A stretch of 64,000 bases of DNA from Mycteria americana (GCF_035582795.1 NC_134367.1:6930062-6994061); one strand, 5' to 3'. Positions 40,101-49,460 are shown, counted from the stretch's first letter. Notes: generated by a model not told the origin, from the sequence alone. Made by a program: numbers and translations.

Positions 40101-43100
40101 AAACTGTTGCCGACCAGAAGCTGGGAAGAAAAAGCAGAAGGTGGCATACTCTCATCTGGGTGTGCTCCTTACACCCTGTTACTGAGCATCTAGTAATAGC
40201 TGCTGTTCGAGACAGACACATGAATAAACAGACTTCCATCTGTCCCAGTATAATAATGCTGATATTCTAATGTAATCAAATCAGCTACTGGAACAAGCTG
40301 TCAAGCAGTTCTGCATTTACTATCGTTGTGTTCTGGGCGGGTACCAACGAAGCGTGGGCACTGCCTGCCCACACTGCGTCCCAGTTTCCTGCTCTGTCTG
40401 AAACGGTGTTTAAAGAGACCTGATGACGTACAGAGATACAGACAGCAAAATAAAAATCCTCTTGGGATTTAGGGTCTATGAAGCTGCTTTCACTTATGAA
40501 AGCTCTGTTTTTTCCAAAGACTGGGAAACACCGCACAAAACAGCAGTGCCACGATGAGAGGCAGATCTGAGCCTACATGAAAGTAACACTCCAGAGAAAT
40601 AAAAACTTCAGAAGGACGTTCTCCAAAATCCCAAAGGAAAGAAATTAGGGAAAGAGCCATTTTTCCCACAGGCACTGCCAGGCAGAGAGCAACCACCCTC
40701 GGCTGAGCCAGCTGCAGTTGTGTCGAGATCATGCTGGGAGCTAGGTGCGCTGGGCTGGTTTTCTCTCCCTTGGCATGCACACACACACGAGTTCAATGCC
40801 ATGTCCCCTCTCTGTCTCAGGGACTTCAGCATTTTGGTCTTCTGTGCATGGGACCAGGGTCACAGACCATTAGCGACTCAGCTGTGGACACTGCCTTCAG
40901 AAACGCTCCACCAGAAGCCTTGTCCTCTTCTCCAGCCTGTTTCCCCTCCACCAAACCTCATGCGGGATGTATGTCCCTTGCCACGTAACCCAGCGAGCCA
41001 TCCCTCACGCAACCACACACAGCGAATAAGCCTGAGAGACACCTAGCTGAGTCCTGAGACATGGCACCATGTCCCAAACGCAACCAACACGCTGAGAGTG
41101 TATGCATCCACAGGTCCATACAACAGTGCAGAACAATCTCATGGGTTTAACCGAACTTTTCTTGTTTGCTTAATTAGCAAACTGATGAGAAGCATTTGAA
41201 ATTCCTTATTAACTCTTACTATGTTTGCCAGGCAAAGTGGGGAACCACATCCTTTGAACCCCTCGTTAAGCAGCTCTACCTGTATTTTATGTTGCATGGT
41301 GGCTCCGGTTACCCACCCTGCCCATCCCAGACCGCCTGCAAAACTGCTTCACTAGCCAGGCAGCTTTAGGAGGAAGAGGTGGTATCTTTTATTAGACTAG
41401 AGATTAAATATTTTATTAGAGCAGGGGATCTTTCTTTTCTTAGACCCACTGATGACACAAGGGGAAAAACAGACAATTCTTCCAGCCCACGTCTTCTTCT
41501 GTAGGAGGAAAACAGAAGCAGCGAACTTTAAGCAAAGTGCAGGTTGGAAGCAGTGGAAGTCTGGTGTGTTACTCCAGGGCTTAAGAGAAAAAACAGTGAG
41601 GGATATACACAAAAGGGACAATAATAAGAAAGCTAACACTTAAGAAAGAAACATAAATGAGTGTCACTTTGACAGACTGAAGGATTAATCCAGGGGAGGA
41701 ATTTTCCAATTGCGAGTCTCCCCTGAAGGTAATGACCCTACGGAGCTGAAGAGGTTTCACACTGCCTAGAACCTGTTTCTGCACTAACTTTTACGAGGGC
41801 AGCTTGCTCGTACTAAGGACACTTAACCCTGTTCTGGCAATATTAAGGAGCTTGGAATTATTGCAGATGTATTTTGCAACCCTTGTAATGGCTGTTTTGC
41901 AATCCCTTGTAATACCCCTTTGGCAGCAGCACCTGTTTTAGTTGGCTGTACCATGCTACAGTGCCTACTCCTTTAAAAGGGAGCAGGCAGGAGAAGGCTC
42001 ATCTGCCCTGGCCTCAGCACATCGTGCCAGTGCGGGAGGTGGGAAGGGAGGGAGACGTGCCTGGGGTGTTTAAGGAGAGGAAGGGGAGAACAAGCGAGTA
42101 GCCCTCCCCAGGGGCAGGGAGACTGCCGGATGATGGTGCTGCAGGCAGGCAGCCAGCCTGAGGGTGACGGAGGGAAAGGTCCCAGGGGGACGGCAGGGAC
42201 AGGTCACAAGTCACAAGGACGCCGAGTTGCTGGACTAAGAAAAAAGTCAAAGGAAAGGTCCTACCTGCGAACACACAGTAAAGGGGAGAAGATATGTAAG
42301 AAAGCCTTCTCTTTCTGCTTTGCCTTATTTTGAGTTTTATCCCATTGAAAATGTTTCTCGTTCTAGTTTCTGTCCCAACAAAACCTGGGATTTATAAAGG
42401 CCTTCAGGTCTTTCTGGTGTGTTCAGATGTGTCAGCAGCTGCCATAGCACCACCAGCAGCCTAAAGGGTCTCCAGGCAAATGAACGTCAAAATTAATGGA
42501 CCCAGAGCCACTAAGTCTGCGTTTGTACTTCAATACATTCTTTAGTATGTAAAAGTTTTGCTCATTCAATCTGACTCTTCTATAGGTTTGTTTTAAAAAT
42601 GTGTCTAAGAGATTTTACTACAAGCTTCCTGGAAAAAAAGGCAACTAAAGCAAGCTCAAGTCACGGTGAAACATCTGTCCCCAAACGGGATTGCGCTGGA
42701 AAGGACAGCTTGGCAGGCTGCTTTAATCTGGTTGCCACCAGGATATGTTTTCAATAGAACAAAGAGGTTCTCTAACAGCCTCATATCAGAAGAGTCAAAG
42801 AAATATTATGATTGTTTTTTTAAAGTGAGGCGTGATCAGTTTATTTAAAGGATTATATGGCATGGTTTCTGAAATAGTAGGAGAATGGACTGCAATGAGT
42901 TTTCTTCCAGTCCTACATTTCTGCCCTATGGTGAATGAACAAATAACTGATCATGGTATGCACAGATGAAAGATACAGGAAAGATATAGTAATATAAGGT
43001 TAAAACCAGCCTGTTAAACTCAAAGAAGCCAAGGAACTCCAGATCACACACATGAGCTTACTCTATGGTGCACCCTATGTGCTTTAATACAAGATTGACA

Positions 43101-44170
43101 GCTCTTGATGTTCTTACACCCCATACTTCAGCTGATTATACTTGCACCTCTGCTTTCATTTAACACCATGAGTTTATAACAACCATGGTTGCAAAGAAGT
43201 ACTTACAAATATGAAATCTATTAGTTCAAGACGAGAAAGCAAATTTTAAACATCCAGTATTTATTAATATTTTTTTTTCAAAATTTCAGGAAGTTACAGT
43301 GGTTCCATTTTTAGCTAGTTTTTGCAAGTAGTGGGCTGTGCGATCCTTCAGTATCGAACACTTGAGGCTGATTATATTGCAGTAGCAGGTGATATCATCA
43401 CTGAATGAAAATGGGAAACTGGGTTTTACGTCAGTATTAGCTGCCTAGAAATTAAGCATCTAATCTAAAGTAATCATTTAGGCTCTCTCTATCAGACAGA
43501 CATAGAGAAAGAAAGGCACGTCCAGGGGGTAAATCTTCACACCCATCTTTGGTAAGTTTTTTAGGATGGAAATAGTTGCCTGCCAAGCGTGTCTGTGTCT
43601 CTCTTGAATGTTGAGGGACACCAGCTGGTACTCAGAAATCTCACCTAACTTTAGGCATGCAAATAATTAATCTCCTGGTCCCAGCGCCTAGCACAGGGCT
43701 TTCCGCATTATCTGAAAACAAGATTAACATGTAGCCAGACTACAAAAGCAAAACAGCAGAGGTGCTGGCTCCAAACAGGATGATCACAGCACAGAGATCA
43801 TGCCTGGACTGGATCCACAACTTAGCATTGTTACTGGAACAAAGTCAGTCCTTCACCAGCTAAATGCTCCTGACGTTATAAAACGTGACAGGAAAGGGGC
43901 AAACTTAATGCAGAAGTTTCTCCTCGCCTTTCCCCTTGCAGGCAGCCACCCTGAGCACGCACCCACGAGCAGGCACGCCGCCATAGCCGTTACCTTGCTT
44001 CTAGCTTGCTCTATAAACTCCAGAGGAGCTTTTCCGAACTGAAACGCAGCTCCAAACCAAGGGATCCAGCTCCTGATGCAAGGAGGGGAGCTCGGGTTTC
44101 TCAGCTGAAACAAAACAGCCTTGACAATAAGAAGTCCCAGGATTGCTGCCAAGAGGAGAGCAAGAGCCAT
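19086..44170 (-). CDS. CYP39A1: CYP39A1, oxysterol 7-alpha-hydroxylase (12 coding exons, complete)
   Basis: The coding sequence joins 44170-43994, 36935-36800, 34856-34682, 32627-32478, 31639-31546, 30048-29950, 28061-27971, 26937-26804, 25923-25828, 24126-24038, 20390-20303 and 19157-19086. Every border has AG/GT and all phases close, giving 466 aa (human about 470). It is a microsomal cytochrome P450 that 7-alpha-hydroxylates 24-hydroxycholesterol in bile-acid synthesis. Visible landmarks are an N-terminal membrane anchor (residues 1-21), the proline-rich hinge, the I-helix segment WASQANAVP (269-277), the K-helix EAIR (331-334) and the heme loop [11 protein letters not shown] with ligand Cys411. 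The I-helix lacks the usual AGxDT threonine, as I recall for human CYP39A1 and the CYP7/CYP8 relatives. The gene is head-to-head with SLC25A27. Confidence 0.96.
20303..20390 (-). CDS. CYP39A1: CYP39A1 exon 11
   Basis: Completes Arg414, then [20 protein letters not shown] and VLLDAVPKE; acceptor TTGCAG, donor GAG|GTAAAA. This is the L-helix that packs on the heme. Confidence 0.95.
20391..24037 (-). other. CYP39A1 intron 10, no feature recognised
   Basis: The second largest intron of the gene. Nothing in it can be named firmly. A short segment near 22225-22245 (GGAACCCAGGAGTCCAGCT) is reminiscent of a CORE-SINE tail but too short to call. Confidence 0.5.
24038..24126 (-). CDS. CYP39A1: CYP39A1 exon 10 (heme-binding loop)
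   Basis: 29 codons plus two bases, beginning [20 protein letters not shown] and ending GGGKHQCPG, acceptor CCACAG and donor AG|GTCAGT. It carries the thiolate ligand Cys411. A decayed copy of this exon with its flanks lies at 47486-47574. Confidence 0.96.
25828..25923 (-). CDS. CYP39A1: CYP39A1 exon 9
   Basis: 32 codons in phase 0, [20 protein letters not shown] through [11 protein letters not shown], with acceptor TTTCAG and donor CCT|GTAAGT. This is the beta-sheet and PERF-loop region before the heme-binding exon. Confidence 0.94.
26804..26937 (-). CDS. CYP39A1: CYP39A1 exon 8
   Basis: Completes a Gly codon after ACAACAG, then [20 protein letters not shown] and [17 protein letters not shown]. 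It contains the K-helix ExxR motif (EAIR, residues 331-334). Donor CAG|GTGAGT. Confidence 0.95.
27971..28061 (-). CDS. CYP39A1: CYP39A1 exon 7
   Basis: 30 codons plus one base, beginning [20 protein letters not shown] and ending FGKA with donor G|GTAATA. It continues from the I-helix into the J-helix. Confidence 0.94.
29950..30048 (-). CDS. CYP39A1: CYP39A1 exon 6
   Basis: 33 codons, TLLQHLLDN...[16 protein letters not shown], the I-helix. Acceptor TAACAG, donor CCT|GTAAGT. The oxygen-activation threonine of most P450s is replaced by the Ala-Asn-Ala sequence. There is no ATG in the exon, so it is easy to miss. Confidence 0.94.
31546..31639 (-). CDS. CYP39A1: CYP39A1 exon 5
   Basis: Reads [17 protein letters not shown] to ETTSK, with acceptor TTACAG and donor AAG|GTAAAC, ending in phase 0. 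It corresponds to the G-helix region. Confidence 0.94.
32478..32627 (-). CDS. CYP39A1: CYP39A1 exon 4
   Basis: Reads [15 protein letters not shown] through [16 protein letters not shown] after TTGCAG; donor AG|GTAACG splits an Arg codon. The YDEDFEY...PEC block is strongly conserved in CYP39A1. Confidence 0.95.
34682..34856 (-). CDS. CYP39A1: CYP39A1 exon 3
   Basis: Begins after TTAG, completes a Val codon and reads through [16 protein letters not shown] to DLNDLV. Two donors overlap (CTG|GTAAGG and GTAAG|GTAAGG). I chose the downstream one because only it restores the conserved Arg-His at the junction and the phase of exon 4. Confidence 0.93.
35241..35618 (+). mobile_element. CR1 LINE 3' fragment (older copy)
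   Basis: Starts in the segment encoding [14 protein letters not shown] (GAGAGCTGGGACTGTTCAGC) and runs through the AACAGGTTGCCCAGAGAGGT block to the terminal TTTGATTCTGTGATT. It is plus-oriented, 5'-truncated and lies in CYP39A1 intron 2, antisense to the gene. The frame is broken. Confidence 0.9.
35869..36495 (-). mobile_element. CR1 LINE 3' fragment (young copy)
   Basis: The plus strand begins AGAATCACAGAATCGTATAG, the inverted CR1 tail. On the minus strand from about 36490 it encodes the end of ORF2: [20 protein letters not shown], then [20 protein letters not shown] and [19 protein letters not shown]. One TGG-to-TGA change stops the frame after VIKH. The 5' end is truncated. It lies in CYP39A1 intron 2, sense to the gene, and is close in sequence to the CR1 at 52.3-53.4 kb. 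Confidence 0.95.
36800..36935 (-). CDS. CYP39A1: CYP39A1 exon 2
   Basis: 45 codons plus one base; begins [20 protein letters not shown] after a CAG acceptor and ends at G|GTAAAT. It covers the first beta-sheet region typical of P450s (GPVFT). Confidence 0.95.
36936..43993 (-). other. CYP39A1 intron 1
   Basis: The largest intron (7.06 kb). It has AT-rich patches (38160-38420, 38690-38960) made of AAATTTTAAATT-like words. A short near-repeat lies at 41871-41912 (TTTTGCAA/TCCCTTGTAAT twice). No further exon and no repeat family is recognised. Confidence 0.5.
43994..44170 (-). CDS. CYP39A1: CYP39A1 exon 1
   Basis: Codons 1-59. The start context GGCAAAATGG is good, and the following residues form a hydrophobic signal anchor ([20 protein letters not shown]). 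The segment [20 protein letters not shown] matches the conserved N-terminus of the family. The donor is AAG|GTAACG, phase 0. Confidence 0.95.
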
Positions 44171-44236
44171 TTTGCCTCTTCGCTGCCTGCCGCAGCAGCT
44201 GCTCTGCCTGCCACAGCACCCGGCACGCCCGCGCTG

Positions 44237-44270
44237 GCTGAGTCAATGAATAGGGCCTCTTTCTTTTATC
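44237..44270 (-). promoter_or_regulatory. CYP39A1: CYP39A1 core promoter candidates (TATA-like, TGACTCAGC)
   Basis: On the minus strand GATAAAAG (44270-44263) lies about 95 bases before the ATG and could act as a TATA box, placing the start near 44235-44240. TGACTCAGC (44245-44237) overlaps that start region and fits both AP-1 (TGACTCA) and the antioxidant/MARE core TGACnnnGC. This is inference from motif and spacing only. Confidence 0.4.
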
Positions 44271-44918
44271 AGTCTTGCCAGCTGACCACTGCCATGGAGA
44301 CGTCAAAGCACCAAGCAGCCCAGGGGACAAGCCCGTGTTTTGGAAAAGGCAGAGCCAATTGTCCTCCGCTCTGGGATGAGAACCAAGTGCACTGCTTGCA
44401 AAATTTAGATGTTGCTGTGACAAATCCTTGAGCTTTGCACCAGCTGCTGGAAGGCTACCCAAGCAGCCAGGTACACAGCTGGGAACACTGTGGCAAAGCA
44501 GTGCATTGCTTGCTTCAGTTAAAAAAAATACTTTTTGGTAATATCAAGATTAGAAAGCAGAGAGGCTGTGATCTGCAGACATTTAGCTTTCAGCAAGGCA
44601 GATGGCAAGAAACTTCTGCAGGCATCACCTGAAGCAGTAAGTCTTATGAAAGGTATCTCTAACCTGTCCGAGATCGTTTCATTAAAGGCTAGATGTGTGT
44701 CCAGTGTCTGAGGAGCAGAGAAAGGCTTCAAAGGTTGAACTGACAATTCAAAACCTGCTGGTGGCCCCTATAATATCACTGCAATGTCAGAAGACAAGAT
44801 TTCAGAGAGGTCAGATTGGTTTCTTTGCGTGTGTAGAAGTGGCACAGCAAAATTACATACAGAATTCATTAAGTATAAAAAAACCTAGGAAGTGCTCTCA
44901 CAGCCTACCCCCCACACA

Positions 44919-45860
44919 CCCTCAGCAAGTTGGAAGACAATACAAAACCAGGAGGAGTAGTCGATAGGCCAGATGAGTGTGTTGCCATTCAGAGGAACCT
45001 CAACAGGCTGGAGAAATGGGCAAACAGGGAGTTGTCATAGAATACCAGGTTGGAAGGGACCTCAAGGATCATCTGGTCCAACCTTTCTTGGCAAAAAAGT
45101 GACTTCATGAAGTTCAGCAAAGGGAAATGCCAAGTCCTGCCCCTGGGTAGTAACAACCCCATGTACCGGTACAGGCTGGGGGGCCACCTGGGTGGAAAGC
45201 AGCTTTGCAGATCTGGGGGTCCTGGTGGACACCATGTTGAGCGTGAGTCAGAAGTGTGCCTTTGCACTCAATAGCACCCTGGGCTGCGTTAGGAAGAGCG
45301 TTGCCAGCAGGACGAGGGAAGTAATCCTCCCCCTCTGCTCAGTGCTGGAGAGATCCATCTGGAGTGCTGGGTCCAGTTCTAGGCTCCCCAGTGCAAGAGA
45401 GACATGGACAGACTGGAGCGAGCCCAGTGAAGTGCCAAGAAGTTCATAAAGGGGCTGGAGCATCTGTCATTTGAGGAGAGGCTGTGAGAGCTAGGACAGT
45501 TCAGCCTGGAGAAAAGAAGGCTCAGGGGGATCTTATCAGTGTGTATGAACACCTGAAGGCAAGGTGCAAAGAGGATGGAGCCAGGCTCTTTTCAGTGGTG
45601 CCCAGTGAAAGGGCAATAGGCAGTGGACACAAACAAATACAGAAAATTCCACTTAAACTTAAAATTACTTTTTTTTATCATGATGGTGGTCAGACACTGG
45701 AACAGGTTGCCCAGAGAGGCTGGGGAGTCCTGGGAGACATTCAAAACCCAGCTTGACCCAGTCCTGAGAGCCCACTCTAGGCGATCCTGCTTTGAGCAGG
45801 GTGTTGGACTAGCCAGTCTCCAGGTCCCTTCCAACCTCAACCGTTTTTTTGTTGTGATTT
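44919..45860 (+). mobile_element. CR1 LINE fragment (older, interrupted)
   Basis: From CCCTCAGCAAGTTGGAAGAC onward this follows the CR1 ORF2 end: AACAGGCTGGAGAAATGGGC, AACAACCCCATGTACC, TTGCCAGCAGGACGAGGGAA, AACAGGTTGCCCAGAGAGGC and a 3' UTR ending near CTTCCAACCTCAACC. It is plus-oriented, with many frame breaks. A second, inverted CR1 tail interrupts it at 45035-45098. Confidence 0.92.
45035..45098 (-). mobile_element. CR1 tail nested inside another CR1
   Basis: TCATAGAATACCAGGTTGGA, then AGGGACCTCAAGGATCATCT and GGTCCAACC form the inverted complement of a CR1 3' end. Upstream (AGAAATGGGCAAACAGG) and downstream (TTCATGAAGTTCAGCAAAGG) are parts of the host CR1 that are adjacent in an intact element. 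Confidence 0.75.
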
Positions 45861-47485
45861 TGTCTTCTTTTGCTCTCTTTGTCCAAATCTCTTCTTCTGC
45901 TCAGTCCCAGGACCTGATCCTCAGGCCCAGACTCCTTGGTTGAACAAGCCCTGCTCAGCCTTTCTAGCTCTTCATCCGTTTGTTCCATAGACAAGCATCC
46001 AGCTGTACATCACATCTTATGCTTCTTCCTTTACTCAAATACGACCTTCACACATGCATTTCCTTTTTAATCAGTCTCAGCCTTTCTGGCTCTGCCCCCA
46101 AAACTGTTTCCCCATGTCCTTCCTCCCAAACCCTACTTAGTTGTGTCCCATCCTCTTCGTATCTGTGCTCCCAGATCTCACCAGAATAAAACCATGCTGG
46201 TGTCTGAGTTAAGAGATAGACCTGGACTGTGCTTGAACCTGTCCTCATGTATATTTTTATAATATTTCAATAATTACTAACCCAGAGGCCTTATCCACTC
46301 ACCAGCTTTATGTATTTTACTAGGAGAAGGATATAGTTCATCGCTACTATATTTTGTAACACCGTACCATGGGAACACCACACCGTTTGTATGGTGTGCA
46401 ATTTGTACACCATTTTGTATGAACATAATTATTCAATTAAAAGTGCTTTGTACAAATAGAGTTTAACTCCCTTCCTATACAGGAATAGGTGCACAGAGAG
46501 GAACTTTTGTACCTGTGCAGACAGGCAGTACAGTAAAAGTAGCACAGCAGAAATACACCTGATAGTAGGAGGTTAAGAGCTGTGACAAACAGATCTATGG
46601 CCTTCATTAAACAGTCATGCTGAAATACATTGGGATGTTACCTATGTTGGTCATAGGTGCAGAAGAACAAGGCCAAATATGTCAGCTGTGACAAGGAGGA
46701 TGCGGATCTCCATTTTGCAAAATGTCTGGAGGAAGCAGATAAATCACTTTTAACTCTGATATTACTACACTTCTATGTTTAGCTATCACAGCTCTTTGTA
46801 TGTTTATTTCCTGGTTTTATTTTATCCATTAAAGTCTTTCTTTTTCTACAAAGGGGTAAAGTGATAAGAGAGCTAAAGGCCATGTAATATTGGAATATAT
46901 TTTCAGTATATGCACACCCTGAGTAGTGAGTTTAAAGTGAACTATGTATACAGGTAAGACAAGCTCTCAACCCTCTGTGAAGATATTCATTAAAGGCTTT
47001 TGTGTTTGTTTTGGACTTTTTTTTTTTTTGTTTAGCTTCTGCTTCTGGGGCACGATTTGGTGAAGGACACAAGACACTACTGAAAGGCACTATTGTGAGG
47101 AGGACGTAACCAGTACGATGGTGTGATAGTCACTAACAAGCTTTCCTCAGACTAGGTCGTAGTCCTGGGCAGATAATAGTTAATGGTCTTTCCCATGTAA
47201 ACTAACACAGTCACCACTGATGGAAGCAGGTAAGAGGACCGAGGCAGTTTGGCTGCCTTTCTCCGGCAGCATACAGCCCTCCCAGACCCTGCTGCTGCGT
47301 TTCCATTGCATTCAAACTCCACGCTCCCTCCCTGCATATGCAGCCTTTGATCAAACTGGCTTTGGAGAGAAAGCAGAAAATGCTGTCTCACTGAAAACTG
47401 AAATAAATAAATAGGAAGGGTCCTCTCTGCTGGAGCTGTCTCCCTCAGGATTTGGGGATACGTAAACTCCAGCTGTTTGATGGAC

Positions 47486-47574
47486 CTCCATGAGCACTGG
47501 TCCTTCTCTGCTCCACAGATCACAGAGCTGTCCACGCAAGTGTCTGTCTCCAGGTCAGGCTCATTTCAAAGATC
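47486..47574 (-). pseudogene. Decayed duplicate of CYP39A1 exon 10
   Basis: The 89 bases from 47574 down to 47486 align without gaps to CYP39A1 exon 10 (24126-24038), with about 60 of 89 identical by hand count. The copy keeps the CACAG acceptor and an AG|GTCC donor. Aligned codons include GAT, GAG, GACAGC (Asp-Ser), GGA, AAG and CAG, plus the heme Cys (TGT to TGC). The third codon is TGG to TGA, and the heme loop reads ICGAEKDQCSW, so it cannot encode a working P450. Similarity continues into the introns: CCAGCTGTTT on one side, CCTGTGGGAAGA, CCAAATCAG, CTAAAAATGACC and CCCCTAAAGCAT on the other (about 47425-47765 against 23965-24385). It lies upstream of CYP39A1 on the same strand. Confidence 0.85.
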
Positions 47575-47789
47575 CTGTGGGAAGACAAAATTCTTCCTCA
47601 CCGCCATCCCCAAATCAGTCTAATCAGTTTAAAAAAGAACCTATTTCCCCGAACTAAAAATGACCATGGAGAGCTGCTCTCTCCATAGGATGCTGCAATG
47701 TTATGGGGATTATTTTAAGGAGGGATCTAGTTGTTGTTTTCCACCCCCTAAAGCATGGTTATAGTGAGACTGTCCCCAGAGGTGTACAT

Positions 47790-48045
47790 CTAAGGGATGA
47801 GAGGCAATGGACATAAGATGCAATGTGGGAAATTCTGACTGAATATAAGGAAAAAACATTCACAAAGTGGTTAAGCACCAGAGCAGGCTGTGGTTGTGAA
47901 ATCCCCCATCCCTGGAGGTTTTCAGAAGGTGAACAAAGACGACCCTGGGCAAACTGATGTAATTCTGAAGCTATCCCTGCTCTGAGCAGAAGATTGTACT
48001 AGATGACCTCTAGAGGTCCTCTCCAACCTAAATTACAAATCGATG
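47790..48045 (+). mobile_element. Old CR1 LINE 3' fragment
   Basis: The ATAAGATGCAATGTGGGAAA, CATCCCTGGAGGTTTTCAGA and TAGATGACCTCTAGAGGTCC blocks, followed by TCTCCAACCTA, match the end of ORF2 and the 3' UTR of an older CR1 subfamily. It is plus-oriented and adjoins the duplicated CYP39A1 segment. Confidence 0.85.
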
Positions 48046-49127
48046 ATATACAGGCTGATATACAGTGGCACAAGCTGACCCAAGCCCAGAGAATAGCTAT
48101 GGAGGGAGGCACAAAAGTGCCAACAGCAGATTGCATAAACTGTCTAGAATAAGGCTCTGAACCACTCATACCCTCAGTGCAGCCAGGCATGTTTGCATTA
48201 AATTGCAATATGCTTTCTTCCCATTTTAATCAGGGTTTTGTCGGTAGTTTATCGCTGCATGAATTCTAATGACTTCTAACCCAAAGAAGGATCCAATTTA
48301 ATACCAATTACTGGTATAAATTCATCTGATTTTACGAGATAAATTCATCTGATTTTAGCTGAATATTTCACCTGCAATGCTCCCTTCATTTGTCTGAATC
48401 ATTGTGACCGGGACCACACACCAAAACGTTAGGCAGTCAGACAGGGGTGCGGGGAGGTGTTCTGGGGTAAGTTTCTGTGACCTAAAAAATCCTCAGATCC
48501 TCAGCAGGAGGATTAGTGATTAATGGCTAATGATTAACTTAGTGATTCAGCTGAGCCTTAATGATAAATGAAAAGCTTCTCTTGAACAGCGCATGCCTTA
48601 CCCTTTTTTTCATGATGAGAACCTAACTATGCCTACATTAATTTAAGATAAATTAGGACTGGCACACAATTAACAGGGCTTCAGCATTCAGCCAGGAAAA
48701 CCTTCCATCTTTTCGTATACAGGGCTTCAGGCAGAGATTGGCTTCTGTCTTCTCAGGTTTGCGTGCCCCTGGCTCAAACTGCACTGCTCTGTGCCTAATC
48801 CCCAGGGGATGTGAATTGCTACAAGCACTCCAGCACTCCAGCTCGGCATGTAGCTGTTGCTACTGCAGCTTTCGTTAAACCAGATCTGCATCAATTCTTC
48901 CATCTCGGATGCCCGTGCAGCTGGTTGACACAGGGATGCAGTTTGGGGCTCCCAAGGCACTGCTGTCAATGACAGCACCCCATAAAGCAAACAGACCCCA
49001 CACGTGTTCTCATAATCTTGAGGTCTCATTAATGATATATTTTTTTTAATGTCGATAATGAGCAAAATTGTGTGTGTGACTGTACCTGCACTGCCGGTTT
49101 CCTGGCAGAGGGTAGCGTTGGTGACAG
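48046..49127. other. Intergenic, nothing recognised
   Basis: Single-copy sequence upstream of SLC25A27. ATAAATTCATCTGATTTTA occurs twice in tandem near 48316-48358. No exon-like signal is seen. Confidence 0.45.
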
Positions 49128-49146
49128 ACTACATTTCCCAGAAGCC
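49128..49146 (+). promoter_or_regulatory. SLC25A27: ZNF143/STAF-type promoter motif of SLC25A27
   Basis: ACTACATTTCCCAGAAGCC closely follows the SBS/STAF consensus (ACTACAATTCCCAGCATGC) bound by ZNF143, which usually sits within about 100 bases of start sites. It is followed by TTGCGCAGG. It lies about 210 bases before the SLC25A27 ATG, consistent with a start near 49180-49250. Confidence 0.55.
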
Positions 49147-49357
49147 TGTTGCGCAGGAGTCTCGTGTCACTGCAGAAGGACCTCGCAGCTCTGCAGGAGG
49201 CACTTGGGCTGCTGCGGTTCCTGGTGCTGGCGCTGGAGAAACATGACCTTCAGCAATCTGTCTCCTAAACGACCCAGAACAGAGCTGAGCTAGGGTCTGC
49301 TTTTGCTCCAGACCCTCGCAGGGTGGCTGGTTAGCCTTGTTTCATGTTAGACGCTAG

Positions 49358-49460
49358 ATGTCACCTGCAGAAGAAGAGAAGAGCTTACCTCTTCCAGAGA
49401 GATGGCCCCGAGCCAGCAAATTCGCTCTGTCAGCCTGTGCAGCGGCTGTGGCAGAACTAG
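49358..49460 (+). CDS. SLC25A27: SLC25A27 exon 1
   Basis: 34 codons plus one base, [20 protein letters not shown] then [14 protein letters not shown], donor G|GTACAA. It includes the first half of transmembrane helix 1. Reading past the donor gives unrelated residues. Confidence 0.95.

Noticed and set aside
41860-42000. Duplicated TTTTGCAA/TCCCTTGTAAT words and CTTTAAAAGG, suspected LTR promoter
   Set aside because: I could not find matching LTR ends, a poly(A) signal or a second LTR; too weak to call.
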